The notes under the pieces are model-generated. The model was not told where the DNA came from, ran no database searches, and saw only the letters and a list, made by a program, of their open reading frames with translations. This document shows, in pieces, positions 7,988 to 15,766 of a stretch of 64,000 bases of DNA. The translations under genes were made by a program, and so were the position numbers. Source of the stretch: Nocardia higoensis (lineage in GTDB: Bacteria > Actinomycetota > Actinomycetes > Mycobacteriales > Mycobacteriaceae). Each line of letters opens with the position of its first letter. Position 1 is the first letter of the stretch. The DNA is taken from contig NZ_JADLQN010000001.1 of NCBI RefSeq assembly GCF_015477835.1, positions 1,364,001 through 1,428,000 of the forward strand, written 5' to 3'.

Positions 7988-8728
7988 ATGCCGACCGCCG
8001 AGCACCGGGACAAGGCCCGTCGAGCACGTTCCTTCGGCGCCGCGGCGCAAGAGTACGAGCACGGCCGGCCGTCCTATCCACCGGAATCCGTCTCCTGGCT
8101 GGTGCCCGAGGACGCTCGAACCGTGGTCGACATCGGAGCGGGCACCGGCAAGCTGACCCGCACCCTGCTGTCGCCGGGCCGAGAGGTGATCGCGGTCGAG
8201 CCTTCGGCCGAGATGCGCGATCAGTTCGCTCGGGTTCTGCCGGATGTCCGAATGCTGGCAGCGACAGCGGAGTCCATCCCACTCCACGAGTCGAGCGCCG
8301 ACGTCATGGTCTGCGCGCAGGCCTGGCACTGGGTGAGTCCCGAGCGGGCGACACCGGAGGCGGCACGGGTGCTGCGGCCGGGCGGGCGGCTGAGTCTCGC
8401 GTGGAATACCCGTGATGTGTCCGAGCCATGGGTCGCCGAGCTGGACCGCATACTCAGCGATCGAGCGGCGTCGGCGCGGGCCGGTGTGCGAGTTCCGCAG
8501 TTGCAGCATCCTTTCGGCCCCCTCGAGCGCCAGGAATTCCGCTGGACGCACCCGACCTCGCCGGAGGAGATCATCTCCATGGTCGCCTCGCGCAGCTACG
8601 TGATCACGATGGCGCCGATTGCCCGGCAGGAATTGCTCGACAGCGTGTGGGCTCTGGTGGAAGCGGAGGCACCGACCGGGATGCCGTATGTCACCGAGTG
8701 CTATCGCGCCGCGGTCGAGACACCCTGA
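7988..8728 (+). CDS. class I SAM-dependent methyltransferase
   Basis: A 246-residue protein with the Methyltransf_11 core: motif I VVDIGAGTGKLTRTLL (about residues 43-58), acidic residue in VIAVEPSAEM, motif IV in SADVMVCAQAWHWV and post-motif EAARVLRPGGRLSLAWNTRD. This resembles the actinobacterial methyltransferases that begin RxxSFGxxAxxYExGRPxYP, seen here as RARSFGAAAQEYEHGRPSYP. The substrate is unknown. GGGAGAAT lies upstream of the ATG. It is followed 28 bases later by a VOC-family gene, so the two are probably co-transcribed. Confidence 0.85.
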   Translation: MPTAEHRDKARRARSFGAAAQEYEHGRPSYPPESVSWLVPEDARTVVDIGAGTGKLTRTLLSPGREVIAVEPSAEMRDQFARVLPDVRMLAATAESIPLHESSADVMVCAQAWHWVSPERATPEAARVLRPGGRLSLAWNTRDVSEPWVAELDRILSDRAASARAGVRVPQLQHPFGPLERQEFRWTHPTSPEEIISMVASRSYVITMAPIARQELLDSVWALVEAEAPTGMPYVTECYRAAVETP

Positions 8729-8756
8729 CCGCGATTCTGTGGAGTAGACAGCAACC

Positions 8757-9155
8757 ATGCTCGGACACCTCGGTATCAATGTCCCCGACTTGGCGGCCGC
8801 GAAGCGGTACTACGACGCCGTGATGCCACACGTCGGCTTCGAACCGTTCCTGGACGCCGAGGACGAGTTCGCCTACCGCCCGGCCGGAGGCAGGCCGGGA
8901 ACGTACCTGTTCTTCTACCCCGCCGCGGACAGCGCGCCGTATTCCCGCCACCACGTCGGCCTGCAGCATCTGGCGTTCATGGTGAAGACGAGATCGGCGG
9001 TGCGCGAGGTGCACCGGCTCGTGCGGCATCTCGGCAGCGAAGTGCTCCACGATCCGCGGGTGTTTCCGCGGTATCCCCAGCCGTACTTCGCGACGTTCTG
9101 GCTCGATCCCTTCGGAGTGATGCTGGAGGCGGTCTGCCACCACGACCGCGAGTGA
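8757..9155 (+). CDS. VOC/glyoxalase-superfamily protein
   Basis: A 132-residue single VOC domain: GHLGINVPDLAAAKRYYDAV at the start, RHHVGLQHLAFMVKTRSAV in the centre, and FATFWLDPFGVMLEAVCHH at the end. The expected metal ligands are His near the N-terminus (GHLG), a central His (LQHLAF) and Glu near the C-terminus (MLEAV). Related proteins are often annotated lactoylglutathione lyase-like, but dioxygenase or fosfomycin-resistance-type roles exist in the superfamily and no specific activity can be named. GGAG sits about 12 bases before the ATG. Confidence 0.8.
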   Translation: MLGHLGINVPDLAAAKRYYDAVMPHVGFEPFLDAEDEFAYRPAGGRPGTYLFFYPAADSAPYSRHHVGLQHLAFMVKTRSAVREVHRLVRHLGSEVLHDPRVFPRYPQPYFATFWLDPFGVMLEAVCHHDRE

Positions 9156-9206
9156 CCGCGGCTGGGGCGAGTCCGCACACGCGATCCCGAACTGCGGCGC
9201 TACCCT

Positions 9207-9220
9207 ATAACGGTCGTTAT
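9207..9220. promoter_or_regulatory. TetR operator O1 (autoregulatory)
   Basis: ATAACG-GT-CGTTAT is a perfect 6-bp inverted repeat overlapping the first possible start codon of the TetR gene. A closely related site recurs at 9856 in front of the next gene. Its position over the promoter and start implies autorepression. Confidence 0.65.
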
Positions 9221-9830
9221 GAGCGGGAAAGGGCGGGCGATAGTGGCGGAGTCGACGCAGGCGCGGGAGCGGATGGTGGCCGGTGCGGCGGACATGTTGC
9301 GTCGGCGCGGGCTCAATGCGACCAGCGTGCGGGAGCTGGCCAAGCATTCCGGTGCGCCACTGGGGTCGACCTACCACTATTTCCCCGGCGGCAAGACACA
9401 GCTGGCGGCCGAGGCGGTGCGATTCGCCGACGAGCTGACCGTGCGCACGCTGCGCAGACAGCTCGAGGCGGGACCGGTGGACGGGCTGCGCGGGTTCGTG
9501 GATCTGTGGCGTCAGGTCGTGCTCGACAGCGATTTCCGCGCCGGTTGCCCGGTGCTGGCGGTGTCGGTGGAAGACCAGCCCGACAGCGGTGACGAACCGC
9601 GGCGCGCCGCGGCAAAGGCATTCGCGGGCTGGACGGACATGTTGGCCACGTCGATGCGTGAGCACGGCGCCACGACGGAGGCGGCGCTGCGGACCGCGAC
9701 CCTCGTGGTCGCCGCCGTCGAGGGCACGGTTGCCCTGTGCCGGGCGCAGCGCAGCATCGAGCCGCTCGACCGCACCGTCGACGCGCTCGAAGCGGCCGTG
9801 CGCAGCGTGCTCGACCAGAGCGACAGCTGA
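9219..9830 (+). CDS. TetR family regulator (YxaF/LmrA-like)
   Basis: A 203-residue protein if ATG 9219 is used. That ATG lies inside the palindrome 9207-9220, so GTG 9243, with AGGGCGGG upstream, is an attractive alternative start (195 residues). Helix-turn-helix: ERMVAGAADMLRRRGLNATS, then VRELAKHSGAPLGSTYHYFP and GGKTQLAAEAV. The C-terminal region (GCPVLAVSVE, ATLVVAAVEGTVALCRAQRS) is typical of the TetR_C_33/YxaF type. The next gene (9937) carries a related operator, so this protein probably represses itself and the thioesterase. Confidence 0.85.
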   Translation: MSGKGRAIVAESTQARERMVAGAADMLRRRGLNATSVRELAKHSGAPLGSTYHYFPGGKTQLAAEAVRFADELTVRTLRRQLEAGPVDGLRGFVDLWRQVVLDSDFRAGCPVLAVSVEDQPDSGDEPRRAAAKAFAGWTDMLATSMREHGATTEAALRTATLVVAAVEGTVALCRAQRSIEPLDRTVDALEAAVRSVLDQSDS

Positions 9831-9855
9831 GAAGCCGGGGTCACGGAGACGTTCT

Positions 9856-9869
9856 ATAACGACTGTCAT
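9856..9869. promoter_or_regulatory. TetR operator O2 before the thioesterase gene
   Basis: ATAACG-AC-TGTCAT matches the perfect site at 9207 in its left arm and at four of six positions in the right arm. It lies 68 bases before the start at 9937, where a promoter is expected. Confidence 0.55.
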
Positions 9870-9936
9870 AAGGTGGAGTGATACCGCCGCACGTGCCGAC
9901 CGGCTCCGGCGCGATCGACAAGAGGGAACTTCCGAG

Positions 9937-10779
9937 ATGACCGACGACGCCTGCTACTTGCCCATCAACGACCCCGCATTCGCCGCCGAGGGCATGGAGT
10001 GCTTCGCCCCCACCGAACACGTGCTCGGCCCGTGGGGACCGATCCAGCACGGCGGCCCCATCTCCGGGCTCCTCACCCGAGCGATGGACCGGTGCGCGCC
10101 GCGGGAGAACGCGCGCCTGACCAAGATCTCGGTCGACCTGCTCGGCCCGGTCCCGATGTCCGAGGTCCGGGTCGGCGCGCGGGTGACGCGACCCGGCAAG
10201 CGCATCGAAATGCTGTCCGCCGTCCTCGAGGCACGCCAGACCGACGGCTCCTGGCGCGCCGCCGCGACCGCGTCGGCCTGGCGGCTGGCCAACCAGCCCA
10301 CCGACGATGTGGTCCGGCGCGCCGACGCCCCCCTCGAATTGCCCGAACAGGCGCCCGACCTGAGCACCGTGGAGGTGTCCTCGGCATGGTCGATGAAGGG
10401 CTTCGTCAACGCGATGCAGTGGCGCCTGGGCGCACCCGGCGGACAGCCGGGCGAACCGACGGTGGCGTGGGTGAACCTGAAGCTGCCGTTGGTGGCGGGC
10501 GAGGAGCTCTGCGGGATCGAACGGCTGATGACCGTCGCCGACGCCGCCAACGGTGTCGGGGCGCGGCTCGACCCGGCCGAATTCGCTTTCCTCAACACCG
10601 AATTGACCGTGCATTTGTTCGAGGAACCGCGGTCTCCGTGGATCGGTATGGCCGCGGAGGCCTCGGTCGGCAGCGATGGTGTCGGCATGAATGCCGCAGT
10701 CCTGCACGCTCCGCACGGGCCGATCGGCCGGGTCGCGCAGAACCTGCTCGTCGAGCGGCGCGCGCCCGTCAGCGCCTGA
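9937..10779 (+). CDS. thioesterase-family (double hot-dog, TesB-like) protein
   Basis: A 280-residue protein from ATG 9937, with GAGGGA nine bases upstream. It contains two hot-dog halves: GPWGPIQHGGPISGLLTRAM and LTKISVDLLGPVPMSEVRVG in the first, FLNTELTVHLFEEPRSPWIG and MNAAVLHAPHGPIGRVAQNL in the second. This is the 4HBT_3/TesB-like architecture of long-chain acyl-CoA thioesterases, where the QHGGP segment is conserved. It probably hydrolyses an acyl-CoA, substrate unknown. It is paired with the upstream TetR gene through operators O1 and O2. Confidence 0.8.
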   Translation: MTDDACYLPINDPAFAAEGMECFAPTEHVLGPWGPIQHGGPISGLLTRAMDRCAPRENARLTKISVDLLGPVPMSEVRVGARVTRPGKRIEMLSAVLEARQTDGSWRAAATASAWRLANQPTDDVVRRADAPLELPEQAPDLSTVEVSSAWSMKGFVNAMQWRLGAPGGQPGEPTVAWVNLKLPLVAGEELCGIERLMTVADAANGVGARLDPAEFAFLNTELTVHLFEEPRSPWIGMAAEASVGSDGVGMNAAVLHAPHGPIGRVAQNLLVERRAPVSA

Positions 10780-10917
10780 TCGATACGACGCGGGATTCAC
10801 CGCACCGGACTCCCGAGTGGCCGTCGCGGCCGGCTGGACGATCGACCTCGGCCCGCGCCTGTGGCCATACGTGTCCCCGGCAGACAGCCCGGGTACACGG
10901 AGGCCGAGGCAGTGACT

Positions 10918-12176
10918 TCAGGCAGTCGAGGCAGGCAGGCTCTCCCACCCACGCACCGTCGAGGTCGGCGACAGCCGGGCGTTGGACATGTCGACCTCCC
11001 ACTCCGGGAAGCGTTTCAGGATCTCCTCCAAGGCGACCCGCCCCTCCAACCGGGCCAGGGCCGAGCCGAGGCAGAAGTGCGTGCCGACGCTGAACGACAG
11101 GTGCTGGCGGCCGCCCCGATGGATGTCGAAGACGTCGCCATCGGGCGGGTAGACGCGGTGGTCGCGGTTCGCGGCGCCGATGAGCATCATCATGACGCTG
11201 CCTTCGGGGACGGTCCGGCCGTGGATCTCCACGTCCCTGGTGACATACCGGGCGACGTGCGGGGCGGGCGGTTCGAAGCGCAACAGTTCCTCGACGGCTT
11301 TGGGGATGAGCCTCGGATCTCGGCCAATTCCCTTCGCTGGTCCGGGTGTTCGGCAAGGACTTTGCCCGCCCAGCCGATGAGGCGGGTGGTCGTCTCGTTG
11401 CCCGCGCCCGACACCACGTTGATGTAGGTGAGCAGTTCCTCGCGGGTGAGTTTGCGCTCCACACCGTGCTGGTCTTCGAATTCGACGTTCATCAGCTCGG
11501 TCATGATGTCGTCGGAGGGGTTCTCGACGCGCCATTCGAGATAGCGCTCGAAGATCTCGCCGGTGGGCAAACCCTCGGAAGCCGCCTTCATGGGCTTGCC
11601 TTCTTCGGTGCGCATCTGGTCGTCGGCGAAATCGCGGATGGCTTCCTGATCCTCTTCGGGGATGCCGAGGAGCATGCCGATGGTCTTCATCGGCATCTGC
11701 GCGCCGATGTTGAGGTCGTGCTTCTCGCTGTAGAACAGCGGTGACTCTTCGCGCAGGCGCTTGAACATCGGGTAGGGGTCGGCCTTGAGTCCGATGTCGT
11801 CGAGCGGAATCGCCAGGCGCAGCGTCGGAATCCGACGCAGCAGGGTTTCGAAGATGATCCGCAATTCCGCGCGGGCGAGCTGCTGGCCGACGCACTGGTG
11901 CGGGCCGAAGCCGAGGTGGTGGGCGGCGGGGCGGGTGACATCGAGCCGGTCGGGCTTCTCCCATTCGTGCTCGTCCCAGTTGGCTGCGGAGAGGTCGAAG
12001 ATGAGGCCGTCGCCAGCGCGGACGGTGATCTCGCCGATCTCGATATCGGCGGTGGCGATGCGGCGGTTCCCGATCGCGGCGAAGTTGTCCGGCGTGCGAG
12101 GGTCCGCCTTGCGCGGTTCCCGGACCGTCGCCGTGGCGAACGGTGAGGAAGGCGAGCCCGCCTCCGTCAAGGACAA
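10918..12176 (-). pseudogene. chimeric, frameshifted cytochrome P450 remnant (two genes fused by deletion)
   Basis: The first third is the C-terminal end of one P450: IGNRRIATADIEIGEITVRA, FDLSAANWDEHEWEKPDRLD, and the heme loop HLGFGPHQCVGQQLARAELR. Within IPLDDIGLKADPYPMFKRLR it runs straight into the N-terminus of a second P450, which itself lacks about 80 residues (from EKHDLN directly to AQMPMKTIGMLLGIPEED). The second enzyme shows its I-helix INVVSGAGNETTTRLIGWAG, then shifts frame near 11,310 to IPKAVEELLRFEPPAPHVAR and a second heme loop, FSVGTHFCLGSALARLEGRV. Two heme loops in one 1.26-kb stretch and the frameshift exclude a working enzyme. Confidence 0.85.
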
Positions 12177-12179
12177 GTG

Positions 12180-12375
12180 GCTGATGCGCCATCGACCGCA
12201 TCTGGTTCTCGACGATTGGGGCTACGCCGTCCTCGTCGGCGACGGCCGAATCGCACCCGAGGACCGGCCCGATGTGATGCGCGCCCTACTCGACTGCCCC
12301 GCGCATGCGATCATCGCCATGTCCGAATCCGATCCACCGAACACGCTCGAACGGCCAGAAGGGAACATTCCGTGA
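12180..12375 (+). pseudogene. ferredoxin C-terminal remnant
   Basis: The frame ending at 12375 reads VLDDWGYAVLVGDGRIAPED, then RPDVMRALLDCPAHAIIAMS. It resembles the end of a 3Fe-4S P450 ferredoxin with its last cluster cysteine (DCPAHAI). The first two cysteines and the start are absent. It overlaps the start of the P450 relic on the other strand and the next gene by GTGA. It is likely the ruined redox partner of the P450. Confidence 0.5.
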
Positions 12376-12518
12376 AGACCAACCTGTCCTGCCCCTGCGG
12401 TGAACTGATCACCGGAACCGACGAAGACGATCTGGTCGAGAAGGTCAACGCGCATCTGGCCGCGAACCACCCCGGCCACGAGTACACCCGCGATCAGATC
12501 CTCATGATCGCCTACTGA
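12372..12518 (+). CDS. DUF1059 small protein
   Basis: A 48-residue protein from GTG 12372, with AGAAGGGA upstream: VKTNLSCPCGELITGTDEDD, then LVEKVNAHLAANHPGH and a C-terminal TRDQILMIAY. The CPCG pair, the HxxxxHPGH histidines and the short length match DUF1059, a family of small predicted metal-binding proteins of unknown function, common in actinobacteria. The start overlaps the ferredoxin remnant's stop. A terminator-like hairpin follows at 12,545. Confidence 0.8.
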   Translation: MKTNLSCPCGELITGTDEDDLVEKVNAHLAANHPGHEYTRDQILMIAY

Positions 12519-12544
12519 CCTGCTCTCCGGGTCCACGCACGACA

Positions 12545-12580
12545 ACAGCCCGTCCTGCGGCTGCGCCGGGGGCGGGCTGT
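12545..12580. terminator. hairpin after DUF1059 gene
   Basis: ACAGCCCG (12545-12552) pairs with CGGGCTGT (12573-12580), with additional G:C pairs inside. It begins 27 bases after the stop codon. Confidence 0.6.
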
Positions 12581-12746
12581 CGCCTGTTCCGAGCCCGGCG
12601 GTCGATGCAGTCGAGCGGGAACCCGCGGCACCACCGCGACCTGACCACCCGACGTCGTTGTCACCCCGGTGGACCCGACGGCGGAGACCGGTCGTCGGCT
12701 AAGGTCGGATTGTTTTGTCGGCAGCGAACCTTCGGCGGTCCCCACG

Positions 12747-13583
12747 ATGATCGAGATCGGACTTGCGGTCGTTGCCGTCGCCGAAGCTGTGGGCCTGCTC
12801 GTGCTGTGGACACAGCTGACCCGCACTCGGACAGAGTTGACTCGCACTCGGACATCGCTGAGTCGCAGTCGCCGCGACATCGAAGAACTCGAGCGCCGGA
12901 TCGACACCCGTCGACAGCTGATGACCAGTGGCCGGGAAGCGGTGAAGACCGTATGGGAAACCGCGAATCTCGTGCGCGAGAAGGGTCTGCGCAGAGTGGT
13001 GCTCGGCTCGATCGAGGAACTGGCCGGGTGGGCGCAGGTGGAGCGACCCGACCTGGCGCGACTGGTGCCCGACGGTCACGTCGCGATCGTGTTCTCCGAT
13101 ATCGAGGGCTCCACCGCTCTCAACGAGCGGCTCGGTGATCAGGCGTGGGTCAAGCTGCTCGACCGCCACGAGAAGCTGATCCGCAGACTCGTCGCCGCGC
13201 ACGGCGGGCACGTGGTGAAGAACCAGGGCGACGGGTTCATGATCGCCTTCGCCGAGGCCGCGCAGGCTGTGCGGTGCAGCATCGACATCCAACGCTCGCT
13301 CAGCAGCCGCGCCATGAAAGCCGGCAACCGCGAGAACGTCCGCGTGCGCATCGGCATCCACACGGGCAAGTCGGTCCGCCGCGGCGATGACCTCTTCGGC
13401 CGGAACGTGGCGATGGCCGCCCGGGTCGCCGGACAGGCGCACGGTGGGGAGATTCTTGTCAGCGAGGCGGTGCGGTGCGCGGTCCGCGATGAGCCCGGCA
13501 TCGTCGTCACGCCCGCCCAGGAAGTCGAACTGAAAGGCTTCACCGGAACACATCAGCTCTACACAGCCGCAGACGCAGGCTGA
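12747..13583 (+). CDS. membrane-anchored class III adenylate/guanylate cyclase
   Basis: A 278-residue product from ATG 12747. One N-terminal transmembrane segment ([20 protein letters not shown]) is followed by a charged coiled-coil-like linker containing an imperfect duplication, [20 protein letters not shown]. The C-terminal cyclase homology domain has both metal-binding aspartates ([20 protein letters not shown] and [13 protein letters not shown]), GIHTG, and the Asn/Arg transition-state pair in [20 protein letters not shown]. It probably makes cAMP at the inner membrane. A full homodimer site is expected. The Shine-Dalgarno sequence is weak, and an upstream ATG (12669) would add 26 residues. 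Confidence 0.85.
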   Translation: MIEIGLAVVAVAEAVGLLVLWTQLTRTRTELTRTRTSLSRSRRDIEELERRIDTRRQLMTSGREAVKTVWETANLVREKGLRRVVLGSIEELAGWAQVERPDLARLVPDGHVAIVFSDIEGSTALNERLGDQAWVKLLDRHEKLIRRLVAAHGGHVVKNQGDGFMIAFAEAAQAVRCSIDIQRSLSSRAMKAGNRENVRVRIGIHTGKSVRRGDDLFGRNVAMAARVAGQAHGGEILVSEAVRCAVRDEPGIVVTPAQEVELKGFTGTHQLYTAADAG

Positions 13584-13740
13584 GCGACTGGCGGCCGGAT
13601 CCACCGGAGCGATGTCGTGGTCGGCGAGTGCGCGCGACCGCACCCACCTGCGCGCGACCGGACACCTCGTGTCGTTGTCACACTCTGCACGCCGACGTCG
13701 TCATCTCGTCGCGAACCTTTCGCGACGACAGGAGAGACAC

Positions 13741-14136
13741 GTGTCCGTGGATATCATCAACCCGTCCGAACTGCACGACCCGACGGGCTTCGGGTACAGC
13801 CACGTCGCCCGCGTGACCGGAGAACTCGTACTGCTCGCCGGCCAGTACGACTCCGATCAGGACGGTCACACGACGACCACCGAATTCGCCGGTCAAGTCG
13901 ATCGTGCCTTCGGCAATCTCGGGATCGCGCTGCGATCCGCCGGACTCGACTACCGCGATGTCGCGCAGTTGCGGACCTTCATCGTCGATCACGACCTCGA
14001 CAAGCTGACGATCCTCGGTAAGAAGATCGCCGAGATCTGGGGGGACAAGCCACCGGCGCAGACCCTGCTCGGCGTTGCCGCGCTCGCCCTGCCGGGGATG
14101 CAGTTCGAGGTGGACGCGGTCGCGGTCCGGGACTGA
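13741..14136 (+). CDS. RidA/YjgF/Rid-family protein
   Basis: A 131-residue protein from GTG 13741, with GGAGAGA five bases upstream. It shows the Rid fold segments VTGELVLLAGQYDSDQDGHT, GNLGIALRSAGLDYRDVAQL, RTFIVDHDLDKL, and the C-terminal AQTLLGVAALALPGMQFEVD. RidA enzymes hydrolyse reactive enamine/imine intermediates. This one lacks the strict Arg of archetypal RidA (R in xxRxxxxVxxLP is replaced by QTLLGVAAL), so it belongs to another Rid subgroup and deaminase activity is uncertain. Confidence 0.8.
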   Translation: MSVDIINPSELHDPTGFGYSHVARVTGELVLLAGQYDSDQDGHTTTTEFAGQVDRAFGNLGIALRSAGLDYRDVAQLRTFIVDHDLDKLTILGKKIAEIWGDKPPAQTLLGVAALALPGMQFEVDAVAVRD

Positions 14137-14354
14137 CCCGCCCGCGTCACGCACGTATTCCAGGCATTCCCGCGGCGGGATCGACGATGCCGCGACCGAC
14201 CCACTCCCGATACAGGTCGTCGGCTCGGTATTCGCAGGCCGCAAGCGATCCGCCGGATCCCGGAACAGGACTGCGATGCTGCCGCTTCGGATCAACAAGC
14301 CGGACTCCGGGATTTTCGCCTTTCCCGAGAACGGACGTTTCGCGAAGAGGACCC

Positions 14355-15047
14355 TCAGAGACCCGGACGGAAATACATGCGCACCCGAGGATCCTCGGAT
14401 GCGGACAGTTGCGCCGTCGTCCCTGCGGCGAGAACGCGCCCCTTGCTCATGATCACCAGGTTGTCGGCGAAGCCGGTGGCGGCGAGCATCGGGATGTCGT
14501 GAGTGATGATCAGGCAGGCGGCGCCGGAGTCGGCGTACTCCCGCAGCGACTTCCACACGGCATAGGCGGTGCCCTGGTCAAGCGACGCGGTCGGCCCGTC
14601 CGCGACCAGGACGTCGGGCGCGGCGAGCAGGGCGGCCGCGAGGGCGGCGCGCTGGAGCTGGCCCGACGAGTTGTGCTGCGGAAGCAGGCTCATGGCTTCG
14701 GTCGGGTAATAGGCCATGGCGCAGACGTGTTCGACAGAGCGTGCCCCGTGCCGTTGTTCCAGTTCCAGGAGTTGGGCCCCGACGGTCCGGTCGGGGGTGA
14801 ACGCGTCGAGGCCGTCCTGGGGCACGTAGCCGACGGTGCCGTCGATCAAGACCTCACCGTTGGTCCTGGCCGATTCCGGCAGGTGGCCGGTCAGCGCACG
14901 GGCGATCATCGTCTTGCCGTCGCCGGGGCCGCCGAGAAGAGCGGTGATCCGGCCGGAGGGAACGTCGAGAGTCACTTGCTCCAAGACGTTTCCACGCCAG
15001 CGGCCGGTATCGATGTGCACGGTCACGGAACGCAGGGCTGCTGTCAT
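14355..15047 (-). CDS. ABC transporter ATP-binding protein with degenerate catalytic motifs
   Basis: A 230-residue Opp/Nik-like ATPase. Walker A is intact (GGPGDGKTM), the Q-loop is GYVPQDGLDAFTPDRTVGAQ, and the switch His is in LIITHDIPMLA. The signature reads NSSGQLQRAAL instead of LSGGQxQR. Walker B reads VLVADGPTASLD, so the catalytic Glu is replaced by Gly. The start is ATG 15047, whose TGA overlap with the response regulator implies coupling. No permease or binding protein is nearby. It may bind but not hydrolyse ATP, or act in a heteromeric pump encoded elsewhere. Confidence 0.75.
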   Translation of the reverse strand: MTAALRSVTVHIDTGRWRGNVLEQVTLDVPSGRITALLGGPGDGKTMIARALTGHLPESARTNGEVLIDGTVGYVPQDGLDAFTPDRTVGAQLLELEQRHGARSVEHVCAMAYYPTEAMSLLPQHNSSGQLQRAALAAALLAAPDVLVADGPTASLDQGTAYAVWKSLREYADSGAACLIITHDIPMLAATGFADNLVIMSKGRVLAAGTTAQLSASEDPRVRMYFRPGL

Positions 15048-15766
15048 GGTCGCAGTATCGTGCACTGGCCGGATGATCCGCCGGGAATCACCACGCCGGA
15101 TTCGTAGGCGAAGACGACGAGCTGGGCACGATCGCGGGCGCCGAGTTTCGTGAGCAGTCGGCCGACATGCGTTTTCACTGTCGCGATGCCGACATGCAGC
15201 GCCACGCCGATCTCGGCGTTGGAACTCCCGGCGGCGATGTGGCCGAGCACCTCGCGCTCGCGCTCGGTAAGGGCCGCGAGAGGCTCGGAACCCGATGTGG
15301 GCACGGCAGGTCTGCGGGCGAACTCGGTGATCATGCGTCGGGTGATGCTCGGCGTCAACAGGGCATCACCGCTCGCGACGACCCGGATGGCGTGCAGCAA
15401 CTGTTCGGGCGAGGAGTCTTTCAGGATGAAGCCACCCGCGCCGCTGCGCAGTGCGCGAAAGACGTGCTCATCCTCATCGAAAGTGGTCACGATCAGCACA
15501 TGCGGCCCGTCGGGGCCGTCGGCGGCGATGTGCCGCATGGCTTCCAGACCGTCCATGACCGGCATGCGGATATCCATGAGCACGACATCGGGCCGCAACT
15601 GGCGGGTCAGCCGCACCGCTTCGCCACCCGTGCCTGCCTCGCCGACCACGGTGAGATCGGGAGCGGAGTCGACCAGGACGCGAAAACCCGCGCGTACCAG
15701 TGCTTCGTCGTCGGCGATCAGGACACGGATCAGATCCGATGGGACCGGGTGCGAGGTGTCAGACAT
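15044..15766 (-). CDS. NarL/FixJ-family response regulator
   Basis: A 240-residue protein from ATG 15766. The receiver domain has IRVLIADDEALVRAG (acidic pair), phospho-acceptor Asp in DVVLMDIRMPVMDGLEAM, T/K at VTTFDEDEH and FILKDSSPEQ. The C-terminal LuxR-type helix-turn-helix is PLAALTEREREVLGHIAAGS, then SNAEIGVALHVGIATVKTHV and GRLLTKLGARDRAQLVVFAY. Its start overlaps the kinase stop by 8 bases and its end overlaps the ABC gene by 4. It is probably activated by the adjacent kinase and may control this operon or the divergent membrane protein. Confidence 0.92.
   Translation of the reverse strand: MSDTSHPVPSDLIRVLIADDEALVRAGFRVLVDSAPDLTVVGEAGTGGEAVRLTRQLRPDVVLMDIRMPVMDGLEAMRHIAADGPDGPHVLIVTTFDEDEHVFRALRSGAGGFILKDSSPEQLLHAIRVVASGDALLTPSITRRMITEFARRPAVPTSGSEPLAALTEREREVLGHIAAGSSNAEIGVALHVGIATVKTHVGRLLTKLGARDRAQLVVFAYESGVVIPGGSSGQCTILRP

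Noticed and set aside
14137..14354. Gene between RidA and the ABC gene
   Set aside because: Short overlapping frames only, with random-looking residues and no ribosome site; treated as intergenic.
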